A DNA stretch of 7,552 nt from Treponema_I sp045631425 (GCA_045631425.1 JAZQUR010000009.1:1-7552); one strand, 5' to 3'; shown: positions 1 to 6,958, counted from the first letter of the stretch. Notes: generated by a model from the sequence alone, not told the origin. Numbers and translations: made by a program.

Positions 1-121
1 TAAATAAACTATATCAAAAAAATCACTAAAATAAAAGATAGAAAAAAATAAATGAATATTAGCAAAAAAATAAGAGAAAAATTTTTTGAATTTCATAAAA
101 AATTGATTATCTACTTAAAAT
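1..121. other. Very AT-rich non-coding region upstream of glgX
   Basis: Only 16 of the first 120 bases are G or C by hand count, far below the coding regions. Runs of four to seven A occur near 16-22, 28-31, 42-48, 64-70, 77-81 and 97-102, with a T run at 82-87. Several run centres are about one or two helical turns apart, which could make the DNA curved or act as an UP-type element for the promoter that follows. I see no convincing coding sequence or RNA gene. Whatever lies to the left is outside the window. Confidence 0.6.
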
Positions 122-131
122 GTGATACTAT
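103..131 (+). promoter_or_regulatory. Probable glgX promoter, extended -10 type
   Basis: A TTGATT -35 box at 103-108 is followed, after 17 bases, by TACTAT at 126-131. The bases TGA just before it give the TGn of an extended -10 element. An alternative -10, TATACT at 129-134, is closer to consensus but would need a 20-base spacer. Either choice puts the transcript start near 138-141, which leaves only about 8-11 bases before the ATG at 149. The match is by eye, and chance matches are common in such AT-rich DNA. Confidence 0.5.
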
Positions 132-148
132 ACTTTTCGGATTTTATT

Positions 149-2293
149 ATGGAAGAACTTTCAGTACGTAACGGAAAACCATTGCCACACGGTACAACAG
201 TTACAAGCAATGGTGTAAATTTTAGCGTTTTTTCACGCAACGCAACAAGAGTAACTCTTGATATTTTTGAAGACGAAAACTCTTCAACACCTTATTTTTC
301 TTATGAATTCGATAGCATCTACAATCGAACTGGAGATGTTTGGCACGTTTTTATCGAAGGATTAAAACCAGGTGCTCTATATTTGTACCGAGTTGACGGA
401 CCTTTTGACCCTGAAAGAGGTCACCGCTTCAATAGAAACTGCTATCTTATCGACCCATACGCAAAAGCACTTACAAATAAAAGTATTTTTAGCAATTTGC
501 CAAAAAACTATAGTCCTGCAAAAGATAAATTGGATGTAGAATTTGGTCAGTTGTATGATGCTGCCAATTTCCCAAAATGTATCGTTATCGATGATGATGA
601 TTTTGACTGGGAAGGCGATAAACCTCTAAATTATCCTCTTAGAAAAAGTATTTTGTACGAAGCTCACGTAAAAGGATTTACAGCAAGTTCTACATCTGAA
701 GTTTCTAAGCCAGGAACTTACGCCGGTTTAATAGAAAAAATCCCGTATCTAAAAGAACTTGGTATAACCAGCGTTGAATTAATGCCTCTTCAAGAGTTTG
801 ATGAAAACGAAAATACAAACATCAACCCTAAAAATGCGCAACCGCTAAAAAATTATTGGGGATACAGCACAATCGCTTTCTTTGCACCAAAAGCAAACTA
901 CGCTTACGATAAAACTCCAGGTGGCGCTGTTCGTGAGTTCAAGGAAATGGTAAAAGCTATGCACAAAGCTGGCCTTGAAGTTATCCTTGATATCGTTTTT
1001 AACCACACAGCTGAAGGCAACGAAAACGGTGTAACTCTAAGTTTCCGCGGATTTGATAACAGTATCTACTATATTCTAGAAGATTATAGAAAACAATATT
1101 ATAAAAACTACTCAGGATGTGGAAACACACTAAACTGTAATCACCCTGTTTTAAGAACACTGATTATTGACTGTCTACGTTACTGGGTTTGCGAAATGCA
1201 CGTTGACGGATTCCGCTTTGACTTAGGTTCTATCCTTGGTCGCGACCGAACTGGTAAACTTTTGGAAGACCCACCAGTTCTAGAACGCATTGCAGAAGAC
1301 CCAGTTCTACGCCACACAAAAATCATCGCTGAAGCATGGGATGCTGGTGGAGCTTACCAAGTTGGTTGGTTCCCAGGTGGTCGCTGGGCTGAATGGAACG
1401 ACCGTTACCGAGATGACGTTCGTCGCTATTGGCGTGGGGATGACAGAATGTGTAACGGAATCGCAACTCGTTTAACAGGTTCTGCAGACCTTTATCTCCG
1501 TGATGGAAGAAAACCTTTCCACTCTATTAACTTTGTTACAAGCCACGACGGTTTTACTCTAAGAGACTTGCTTTCTTACAACGGAAAACACAACGAGGAC
1601 AACGGCGAAAACAACAGAGACGGTTCAGACAATAACAACAGTTACAACTATGGATACGAAGGAGATTCTACAAATCCTCAAATCCTTAAAACAAGAAAAA
1701 AACAAGCAAAAAATATTTTGCTTACCCTACTTCTTTCTCAGGGAACTCCTATGTTGTTAGCGGGGGATGAATTTTTCCGAACTCAAAACGGAAATAACAA
1801 CGCATACTGCCAAGATACAGATCTTTCTTGGATTAACTGGAATCTCAAACAAGAACACAGTGGATTGTTCCGTTTTACAAGAAAACTTATCAACTTCCGT
1901 AAACATCACCCAGCTTTTATGCGCCCAGAGTTTTTCCTAGGTGGCGATATGTCTTACAACAGTTTGCCAGATATTACTTGGTTTGATGAATCAGCTAAAG
2001 TCCCAGACTGGAATAAAATCAACCATTTTATCGCCTTTAGATTAGACGGAAGCAAAGCGGATATTAACTCTGATATTGATGATAACGACTTTTACCTAAT
2101 GTTTAACTCATCAACTCATGATATAACCGTTACAATTCCTCCATCAGTAGGAAATAAAAAATGGTACAGAGTTATTGATACTTCAATGGAAGAGCCTTTT
2201 GACTTTTTATCAAACGGTGAAGAGGAAGTTTTACAAAACCAAAATCGCTATATTCTTCCAGCTAGAAGCTCAGTTGTTCTTTTAAGTCGGTAA
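149..2293 (+). CDS. glgX: Glycogen debranching enzyme GlgX (GH13 family)
   Basis: This cytoplasmic enzyme hydrolyses alpha-1,6 branch stubs of glycogen left after phosphorylase has shortened the outer chains. Numbering from an in-frame GTG at 122, there is an N-terminal CBM48-like beta domain (about 20-130) and then a GH13 barrel with all four conserved regions. These are DIVFNH (290-295), GFRFDLGS (363-370, nucleophile Asp367), IIAEAWD (401-407, acid/base Glu404) and FVTSHDG (471-477, Asp476). A GlgX/isoamylase-type Asn-rich loop follows (about 490-510), then a C-terminal beta domain (about 600-723). I chose ATG 149 (714 aa) because the GTG at 122 lies inside the likely promoter, and family similarity starts at the GKPLPHG stretch, eight residues after this Met. 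Neither start has a clear Shine-Dalgarno. All catalytic residues are present. Isoamylase (TreX-like) specificity is the alternative. glgP follows 212 bases downstream on the same strand. Confidence 0.93.
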   Translation: MEELSVRNGKPLPHGTTVTSNGVNFSVFSRNATRVTLDIFEDENSSTPYFSYEFDSIYNRTGDVWHVFIEGLKPGALYLYRVDGPFDPERGHRFNRNCYLIDPYAKALTNKSIFSNLPKNYSPAKDKLDVEFGQLYDAANFPKCIVIDDDDFDWEGDKPLNYPLRKSILYEAHVKGFTASSTSEVSKPGTYAGLIEKIPYLKELGITSVELMPLQEFDENENTNINPKNAQPLKNYWGYSTIAFFAPKANYAYDKTPGGAVREFKEMVKAMHKAGLEVILDIVFNHTAEGNENGVTLSFRGFDNSIYYILEDYRKQYYKNYSGCGNTLNCNHPVLRTLIIDCLRYWVCEMHVDGFRFDLGSILGRDRTGKLLEDPPVLERIAEDPVLRHTKIIAEAWDAGGAYQVGWFPGGRWAEWNDRYRDDVRRYWRGDDRMCNGIATRLTGSADLYLRDGRKPFHSINFVTSHDGFTLRDLLSYNGKHNEDNGENNRDGSDNNNSYNYGYEGDSTNPQILKTRKKQAKNILLTLLLSQGTPMLLAGDEFFRTQNGNNNAYCQDTDLSWINWNLKQEHSGLFRFTRKLINFRKHHPAFMRPEFFLGGDMSYNSLPDITWFDESAKVPDWNKINHFIAFRLDGSKADINSDIDDNDFYLMFNSSTHDITVTIPPSVGNKKWYRVIDTSMEEPFDFLSNGEEEVLQNQNRYILPARSSVVLLSR

Positions 2294-2300
2294 AAATTTA

Positions 2301-2330
2301 TTGACAAAAAATCCTATTTTGCATTAAAAC
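2301..2330 (+). promoter_or_regulatory. Candidate distal glgP promoter (P1)
   Basis: A perfect TTGACA at 2301-2306 starts eight bases after the glgX stop codon. The -10 is weak. TAAAAC at 2325-2330 (18-base spacer) and ATTAAA at 2323-2328 (16-base spacer, preceded by TGC) are the options. If active, the transcript would carry a leader of about 170 bases including all three inverted repeats of this spacer. Confidence 0.4.
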
Positions 2331-2351
2331 GGTTTACACAAAAGAAAACTT

Positions 2352-2379
2352 TTGATAGTATTCTGTCAAGGAATATACA
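2352..2379 (+). promoter_or_regulatory. Candidate middle glgP promoter (P2), overlapping a hairpin
   Basis: TTGATA at 2352-2357 and TATACA at 2374-2379 are separated by 16 bases, an acceptable sigma-70 layout. The -35 box also forms the left arm of a short inverted repeat, TTGATAG (2352-2358) against CTGTCAA (2363-2369), with one G-T pair and a four-base loop. The -10 falls inside a second inverted repeat (2372-2400). No T run follows the first hairpin, so it is not a terminator. Whether this is a promoter, a folded leader or chance cannot be settled by eye. Confidence 0.35.
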
Positions 2380-2400
2380 CAACTCATTTTGTGTTGTATT
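2372..2400 (+). terminator. AT-rich hairpin after glgX, possible weak terminator
   Basis: ACACAA (2377-2382) pairs with TTGTGT (2389-2394) around a six-base loop. With one bulged T at 2395 and one G-T pair the stem extends to about 11 bp (2372-2400). Downstream sequence is T-rich but broken by A and G. It sits about 80 bases after glgX and could be a leaky glgX terminator or a regulatory dyad. No better terminator was found between glgX and glgP, so some read-through is plausible. Confidence 0.3.
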
Positions 2401-2423
2401 TTATTGTATATTTTAAATTAACT

Positions 2424-2450
2424 TTTATAGATTTTTTTGAAAACTATAAT
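2424..2450 (+). promoter_or_regulatory. Candidate proximal glgP promoter (P3), perfect TATAAT
   Basis: TATAAT at 2445-2450 matches the -10 consensus exactly. The -35 region is poor: TTTATA at 2424-2429 matches four of six bases with a 15-base spacer. A poor -35 often means dependence on an activator, but here that is inference. The predicted transcript start, near 2457, falls within the left arm of the inverted repeat at 2452-2481, a typical place for a repressor operator. Confidence 0.45.
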
Positions 2451-2451
2451 T

Positions 2452-2481
2452 TTGCAACTTGCCGCAACAACCAAGTTGCAA
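2452..2481. repeat. Perfect 10-bp inverted repeat, candidate glgP operator or leader hairpin
   Basis: TTGCAACTTG (2452-2461) and CAAGTTGCAA (2472-2481) are exact reverse complements separated by ten bases. The arm centres are 20 bp apart, close to two helical turns, so a dimeric regulator could contact both on one DNA face. The repeat starts one base after TATAAT and ends 14 bases before AGGAGG. In RNA from an upstream promoter it would form a 10-bp stem-loop close to the ribosome binding site. No T run follows, so it is not an intrinsic terminator. Confidence 0.65.
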
Positions 2482-2495
2482 CCGTAATGTTTCAT

Positions 2496-2501
2496 AGGAG
2501 G
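2496..2501 (+). promoter_or_regulatory. Strong Shine-Dalgarno of glgP
   Basis: AGGAGG lies four bases before the ATG at 2506, a full anti-16S match with slightly tight spacing. It fixes the glgP start. glgX, in contrast, shows no such site. Confidence 0.85.
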
Positions 2502-2505
2502 AACA

Positions 2506-4953
2506 ATGAAATTTGATGCTGAAGCATTTAAAGCAAGTCTTTCTGCACGTCTAAAAAGACAATACGGAAAAGATATCTCCCAAGCTACAAAACACGATCT
2601 TTTTGATGCAGTATCTGCATCTGCAATGGAAATTATTACAGAAAACTGGATGAAAACACGTAATGCTAGTTATAAAAAACAAGGCAAACGTATGTATTAT
2701 CTTTCAGCTGAATTCCTAATGGGACGTGCTTTAAGCAATAACTTGATTAACGCAGGTATCATGGAAGGTGTTAGAGATGTTCTAAACGACTTAGGCATTG
2801 ATTACAACATAGTTGAAGAACAAGAACCAGATGCAGGTCTTGGAAATGGTGGTTTAGGTCGTCTTGCAGCATGTTTCCTAGACTCACTTGCTACACTAGA
2901 TTATCCTGGACACGGATACGGTATTCGCTATCAATACGGTATGTTTGAACAACGCATTGAAAACGGTAACCAAGTTGAATATCCAGACAACTGGCTAAAA
3001 CACAGAGACCCATGGGAAATCAAACGCTCAGATTTAGCTGTAACTGTAAAATTCGGTGGAAACGTTGCATGTCGTAAAGATGCAAACGGAAACGACCAAT
3101 TCTACGTAGAAAACGCTGAAGAAATCGTAGCAACTCCATATGACATGCCAATCGTAGGTTACGACACAAAAACTGTAAACACACTACGTCTATGGCAAGC
3201 TTCTAGCACAAACGGTTTTGATTTACAACTTTTCAACAACATGGAATACAGCCGTGCAGTTGAACGCCAAAACTCAGCAGAAAACATTAGCCGTGTTCTT
3301 TATCCAAACGACTCAGGTCCTGCAGGTAAAGCACTACGTCTAAAACAACAATATTTCTTCTCATCAGCATCTTTACAAGATCTAATTACACACTTTATTA
3401 GCGATCATGGAAAGGATTTCAATAAATTCCCAGAATACAATGTTATCCAATTAAATGATACACACCCAGTAGTTGCTATTCCAGAACTTATGAGAATCCT
3501 TATGGATGAACAAGGTCTTGGTTGGGACGAAGCTTGGGGTATTGTAACACGCACATTTGCTTATACAAACCACACAATCCTAGCTGAAGCTCTAGAAAAA
3601 TGGCCTATTGATATTTTCCGTAACCTACTTCCACGTATTTATCAGATCGTTGAAGAAATCAATCGTCGTTTCGCTATCGAACTAAAAGAAAAATACCCAG
3701 AAGATTACGAAAAACAAAACAGAATGGCTATCATCCAAAACGGTATGATTCACATGGCTTGGCTTGCAATCCATGGTTCATTCAGTGTAAATGGTGTAGC
3801 TGCTCTTCACACAGAACTTCTAAAAACACAAGAATTAGCTGACTGGTACGGACTATACCCAGCAAAATTCAACAACAAAACAAACGGTATTACACAACGC
3901 CGCTGGTTGTTAAGCGCAAACCCACGCCTTGCAAAATTCATCACAGACAGAATTGGTCACGGATGGGAAAAAGATCTTGCTAAACTAAGAGATCTAGAAA
4001 AATTCGCAGATGATGAAAAATCTCTAAACGAACTTCTAGATATCAAAATGACAAACAAAGAAGCTCTTGCTAAATATCTAAAAGACACACAAAACGAATT
4101 CTTAGATCCAGCATCTATCTTCGACGTTCAAATCAAACGTCTACACGAATACAAACGCCAACTTCTAAACGTGCTACACATCATGTATTTGTACAACCGT
4201 TTACTAGATGACCCAGACTTCAACCCACCTGCAAGAACATTTATCTTCGGTGCTAAAGCTGCATCTGGTTACCGCCGTGCAAAATCAATTATCAAATTGA
4301 TTAACTGTGTTGCAGAAAGAGTTAACAACGATCGTCGTGTAAAAGGTAAACTACGTGTTGTATTCGTAGAAAACTACCGCGTATCAGTTGCAGAAAAACT
4401 TTTCCCAGCTTCAGACGTTTCTGAACAAATCTCAACAGCTGGAAAAGAAGCTTCTGGAACAGGTAACATGAAATTCATGGTAAACGGTGCTTTAACACTT
4501 GGAACACTTGACGGTGCAAACATCGAAATCGTGGAAGAAGCTGGAAACGAAAATGCATTTATTTTCGGTCTAAAAGCAGACGAAATTATCAAAATTGAAG
4601 CTGAACACAGCTACAACCCACAAAAATATCTTGAAAGAAACCCAGAACTTGCAAAAGTTATGAACCAACTTATCGATGGTACATACAGCCAAGATACACA
4701 ACTTTTCCGCGAACTATATGATTCTCTAGTTTACGGAATCGAAGGTAACCGTGCTGACGTTTACTACGTATTAGCTGATTTTGATTCTTATGTAAAAGCA
4801 CAAGAAGCTGTTGCAGCTGCTTACCAAGACAAAATGGCTTGGGCTAAAAAAGCTCTTCTAAATATTGCTCGCAGTGGAAAATTCTCTTCTGACAGAACAA
4901 TCGAAGACTACGTAAAAGATATTTGGAAGCTAGAAAAAATTAAAGTAAAATAA
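2506..4953 (+). CDS. glgP: Glycogen/starch phosphorylase (GT35, PLP-dependent)
   Basis: This cytoplasmic enzyme uses phosphate to release glucose-1-phosphate from the non-reducing ends of glycogen or maltodextrin. At 815 aa it has the usual bacterial length and is complete. The glycine-rich active-site loop GLGNGGLGRLAA is at 111-122, and LNDTHP is at 316-321. His356 (TNHT) matches the conserved active-site His, and KRLHEYKRQ (544-552) supplies the phosphate-binding Arg and Lys. The family signature EASGTGNMKFMVN is at 648-660, with Lys656 as the pyridoxal phosphate lysine. The N-terminus is short, without the phosphorylation-site extension of animal enzymes, so control is more likely transcriptional. 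Codon use is strongly biased (AAC, ACA, CTA/CTT), suggesting high expression. It is paired with glgX upstream and closed by a strong terminator. Sequence alone does not separate a glycogen from a maltodextrin (MalP-type) preference, but the glgX neighbour favours glycogen. Confidence 0.96.
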   Translation: MKFDAEAFKASLSARLKRQYGKDISQATKHDLFDAVSASAMEIITENWMKTRNASYKKQGKRMYYLSAEFLMGRALSNNLINAGIMEGVRDVLNDLGIDYNIVEEQEPDAGLGNGGLGRLAACFLDSLATLDYPGHGYGIRYQYGMFEQRIENGNQVEYPDNWLKHRDPWEIKRSDLAVTVKFGGNVACRKDANGNDQFYVENAEEIVATPYDMPIVGYDTKTVNTLRLWQASSTNGFDLQLFNNMEYSRAVERQNSAENISRVLYPNDSGPAGKALRLKQQYFFSSASLQDLITHFISDHGKDFNKFPEYNVIQLNDTHPVVAIPELMRILMDEQGLGWDEAWGIVTRTFAYTNHTILAEALEKWPIDIFRNLLPRIYQIVEEINRRFAIELKEKYPEDYEKQNRMAIIQNGMIHMAWLAIHGSFSVNGVAALHTELLKTQELADWYGLYPAKFNNKTNGITQRRWLLSANPRLAKFITDRIGHGWEKDLAKLRDLEKFADDEKSLNELLDIKMTNKEALAKYLKDTQNEFLDPASIFDVQIKRLHEYKRQLLNVLHIMYLYNRLLDDPDFNPPARTFIFGAKAASGYRRAKSIIKLINCVAERVNNDRRVKGKLRVVFVENYRVSVAEKLFPASDVSEQISTAGKEASGTGNMKFMVNGALTLGTLDGANIEIVEEAGNENAFIFGLKADEIIKIEAEHSYNPQKYLERNPELAKVMNQLIDGTYSQDTQLFRELYDSLVYGIEGNRADVYYVLADFDSYVKAQEAVAAAYQDKMAWAKKALLNIARSGKFSSDRTIEDYVKDIWKLEKIKVK

Positions 4954-4974
4954 TTTTTCCTAACTAACCTTCCG

Positions 4975-5026
4975 AAAACTCGGTGATTTTTGCTCAATTC
5001 ATGCAAAAAATTGCCGAGTTTTTTTT
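4975..5026 (+). terminator. Strong intrinsic terminator of glgP
   Basis: AAAACTCGG (4975-4983) pairs with CCGAGTTTT (5014-5022). The stem continues inward through two G-T pairs and a run of A-T pairs with one bulge, to a nine-base loop at about 4994-5002. A T run (5019-5026) follows. It begins about 20 bases after the glgP stop and separates glgP from thyX. Confidence 0.9.
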
Positions 5027-5058
5027 ATGTAAAGAAGACAAAACTTTTTATCAATTTA

Positions 5059-5087
5059 TTGACTATAAAAAATATAACCATTAAAAT
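5059..5087 (+). promoter_or_regulatory. thyX promoter
   Basis: TTGACT (5059-5064) and TAAAAT (5082-5087) each match consensus at five of six positions and are exactly 17 bases apart. This is the best-formed promoter in the window. It follows the glgP terminator, so thyX is its own transcription unit with a leader of about 30 bases. No operator dyad is evident. Confidence 0.75.
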
Positions 5088-5122
5088 ATCAAGACAAAAT
5101 AGAATTTATATTAGGAGTAATT

Positions 5123-5959
5123 ATGGCACACTGTATCGTTCCTGAAGCAGAAGAAATATTAGATAAAGAATTCCCAGTTCTAAATGCTGGATTTGTTCGC
5201 CTTGTTGACTACATGGGAGGAGATTCTAGAATCGTACAATCAGCCCGTGTTTCATACGGAGACGGAACAAAAACTGTAAGAGAAGACGGTGCGCTAATTG
5301 ATTATTTATTACGCCATCAACATACAAGTCCATTTGAACAAGTTGTTTTGACTTTCCACGTTAAAATGCCTATCTTCGTAGCTCGTCAATGGATTCGCCA
5401 CAGAACAGCTCGTGTAAACGAAATTTCTGGCCGCTATTCAGTTATGAGAGACGAATTCTACATTCCAGCAGATATGGACGTTGCTAAACAAAGCACAGAC
5501 AACAAGCAAGGTCGCAGCACAGAAGCTGTAACCCACGCTTACGCAGCTTCTGTTCAAGAAAGACTACAAAACGGTCAACAACGTGTTTACGAAGAATACA
5601 AAGAACTAGTTGATGAAGGACTTGCTCGTGAATTGGCCCGTGTAAACCTTCCTCTATCAATGTACACAGAAATGTACTGGGAAATTGACTTACACAACCT
5701 TTTACACTTCTTAAAACTTCGCCTAGACGGACACGCACAAAAAGAAATCCGTGATTATGCAAATGTAATTCTTGAAATCACAAGAAAAGTTGCTCCTATG
5801 GCTGTAAGTTCTTTTGAAAATCACCAACAAAACGGTGTAAACTTCTCTGGTGAAGAAATGGCTGATTTACGTGCAATGCTAGAAGGTAAAGAACCTACTT
5901 TAACAGGCAAAAAATTAGAAAGATTAAAAGAAAAAATTGCAACTGGAAAGCAATTATAA
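5123..5959 (+). CDS. thyX: Flavin-dependent thymidylate synthase ThyX
   Basis: ThyX methylates dUMP to dTMP with methylenetetrahydrofolate as carbon donor and reduced FAD as hydride source, producing tetrahydrofolate rather than dihydrofolate. It acts in the cytoplasm as a homotetramer in known members. The ThyX motif RHR-x7-S is present as RHRTARVNEIS (92-102), followed by GRYS. HTSPFE (67-72) and the substrate-binding RLDGHAQKEIR (200-210) are also intact. The start is set by AGGAG (5113-5117) five bases before ATG. At 278 aa it is somewhat longer than many ThyX proteins (about 220-260). The extra length lies mostly in a C-terminal tail (about 236-278), rich in charged residues and Lys near its end. 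ThyX usually replaces ThyA, so a thyA-minus genome is expected but not visible here. It is a single-gene unit with its own promoter and terminators. Codon use resembles glgP. Confidence 0.95.
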   Translation: MAHCIVPEAEEILDKEFPVLNAGFVRLVDYMGGDSRIVQSARVSYGDGTKTVREDGALIDYLLRHQHTSPFEQVVLTFHVKMPIFVARQWIRHRTARVNEISGRYSVMRDEFYIPADMDVAKQSTDNKQGRSTEAVTHAYAASVQERLQNGQQRVYEEYKELVDEGLARELARVNLPLSMYTEMYWEIDLHNLLHFLKLRLDGHAQKEIRDYANVILEITRKVAPMAVSSFENHQQNGVNFSGEEMADLRAMLEGKEPTLTGKKLERLKEKIATGKQL

Positions 5960-5984
5960 TTATAGTTTTTGATAAAAAGCAAAA

Positions 5985-6030
5985 AGCCCTAATGGAAGAT
6001 TTATTTAATTTCCATTAGGGCTAATTTTTT
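5985..6030. terminator. Bidirectional intrinsic terminator between thyX and the ABC genes
   Basis: AGCCCTAATGGAA (5985-5997) and TTCCATTAGGGCT (6010-6022) form a perfect 13-bp stem with a 12-base loop. T6025-6030 forms the tract for plus-strand transcripts from thyX. On the minus strand the stem is followed by TTTTTGCTTTTT (5984-5973), so it can also end transcripts from the convergent permease gene. Confidence 0.92.
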
Positions 6031-6031
6031 A

Positions 6032-6064
6032 GGATTTATTAAGCTCTAGCTAAATCCCTTTTTT
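6032..6064 (+). terminator. Second, back-up plus-strand terminator
   Basis: GGATTTA (6032-6038) pairs with TAAATCC (6051-6057) around a 12-base loop, followed by C and six T (6059-6064). It stands just after the stronger hairpin, giving tandem terminators for thyX. Read on the minus strand it lacks a T tract. The stem is short and AT-rich, so it is weaker than the first. The rest of this 153-base spacer shows no gene. Confidence 0.5.
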
Positions 6065-6112
6065 AATTATCCTTTTTTTTATATATCTATTTTTAATATA
6101 CTAATGAGATTC

Positions 6113-6910
6113 TTAAATGTTTACCTTTTTTTCGTACAGAATACAAGTTACTGCATACAATCCAGCACCAACAACTGTAAAAATGCCCATTGGAATCCAT
6201 AAATCCATAATATCATTTATTAATTCAAAATTGATAACATCTAGGAAAGCTCCCACAGTTCTCAAAATTGCATACAAAATAAAGTAGATTGCAACTCCAA
6301 TTAAAATTTTTCCACGACGAGTGTTTTTTCCAAAAGTTGCATATAATGTCAATGCAAAATTGATAATCGCTTGTAGGATAATAAATGCAAGTAGAACCAT
6401 ACAAACTAAAGTTAAGATTTCTGGCATAATTTCACCAATTTCAACAACATTTTCTAAGAACTCAATAAGTGACATATATCCATATTCGCTAAGTATAAAG
6501 CCTGGGTCATTTTTTACATTAAACCAAGCAAATAACCCACAAACCATAGCAAATATTGATGATATGGCTGCGTAAATCACAAATTCTAGAAAACCAATTA
6601 TCATTTTACCGCCAACCAAAGCCCAAGAAGAAACTGGCACAGTTTTCATCAAAGTTCCTGTATCTTTGAAGAGAATATCGTTCATTGAACCAGAACCTTT
6701 TAGTAAAGCAATAAAAAATATACCAAATGATCCAATCATCATAGAAAATCCAAGCCACATAGCAGCTAAACCAGTTATTTTATCAGATTCAATAGCTTGA
6801 TTTAAGCAACCTAAAATTATACAAACCACATACAAGCCTATCAAAAGCATACTTGTTAGAAAAATATTTTTCTTATGAATAAAAAACTCTTGTTTCAAAA
6901 CAGATAACAT
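6113..6910 (-). CDS. ABC-2 type transporter permease subunit
   Basis: This is an integral inner-membrane protein of 265 aa with about six hydrophobic segments (roughly 17-35, 48-70, 100-130, 163-193, 201-221 and 238-258). That is the usual plan of ABC-2 permeases, which form an export channel driven by a separate ATPase. After the second segment, TLMKTVPVSSWALVGGKMI (86-104) resembles the short cytoplasmic stretch common in this superfamily, where a P-V-S motif precedes a G-K at the next helix. An acidic loop lies at about 133-162. AGGAG on the minus strand (complement of 6922-6926) is 11 bases before the ATG. The gene lies 48 bases after the ATPase stop, with no terminator between, so the two are co-transcribed and surely partners. 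Substrate is unknown; related pairs export peptides or drugs or respond to envelope stress. Codon use is less biased than in glgP (for Asn, more AAT than AAC). Confidence 0.85.
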   Translation of the reverse strand: MLSVLKQEFFIHKKNIFLTSMLLIGLYVVCIILGCLNQAIESDKITGLAAMWLGFSMMIGSFGIFFIALLKGSGSMNDILFKDTGTLMKTVPVSSWALVGGKMIIGFLEFVIYAAISSIFAMVCGLFAWFNVKNDPGFILSEYGYMSLIEFLENVVEIGEIMPEILTLVCMVLLAFIILQAIINFALTLYATFGKNTRRGKILIGVAIYFILYAILRTVGAFLDVINFELINDIMDLWIPMGIFTVVGAGLYAVTCILYEKKVNI

Positions 6911-6958
6911 AATTTATAAATCTCCTAATATTCTCAAATTGATAAAACCGAAGTAAAC

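Noticed and set aside
122..148. In-frame GTG that would lengthen GlgX by nine residues
   Set aside because: It has no Shine-Dalgarno, overlaps the probable extended -10 element, and the family similarity begins only after the ATG at 149.
1290..1475. Plus-strand open frame of 61 codons inside glgX
   Set aside because: It lies in another frame of a fully conserved enzyme region and its product shows no recognisable domain.
2352..2369. First hairpin of the glgX-glgP spacer as a terminator
   Set aside because: The short stem is not followed by a T run.
2337..2505. Known riboswitch class in the glgP leader
   Set aside because: Hairpins are present, but I recognise none of the conserved cores of common riboswitches, so only generic structure is reported.
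4374..4592. Minus-strand open frame of 72 codons inside glgP
   Set aside because: It is antisense to the PLP-lysine region of phosphorylase, with no recognisable product.
5484..5762. Minus-strand open frame of 92 codons inside thyX
   Set aside because: It is antisense to conserved ThyX sequence, its Cys/Leu-rich product looks random, and no ribosome site was noted.
6321..6575. Plus-strand open frame of 84 codons opposite the permease
   Set aside because: It is a shadow of the permease reading frame, with no support of its own.
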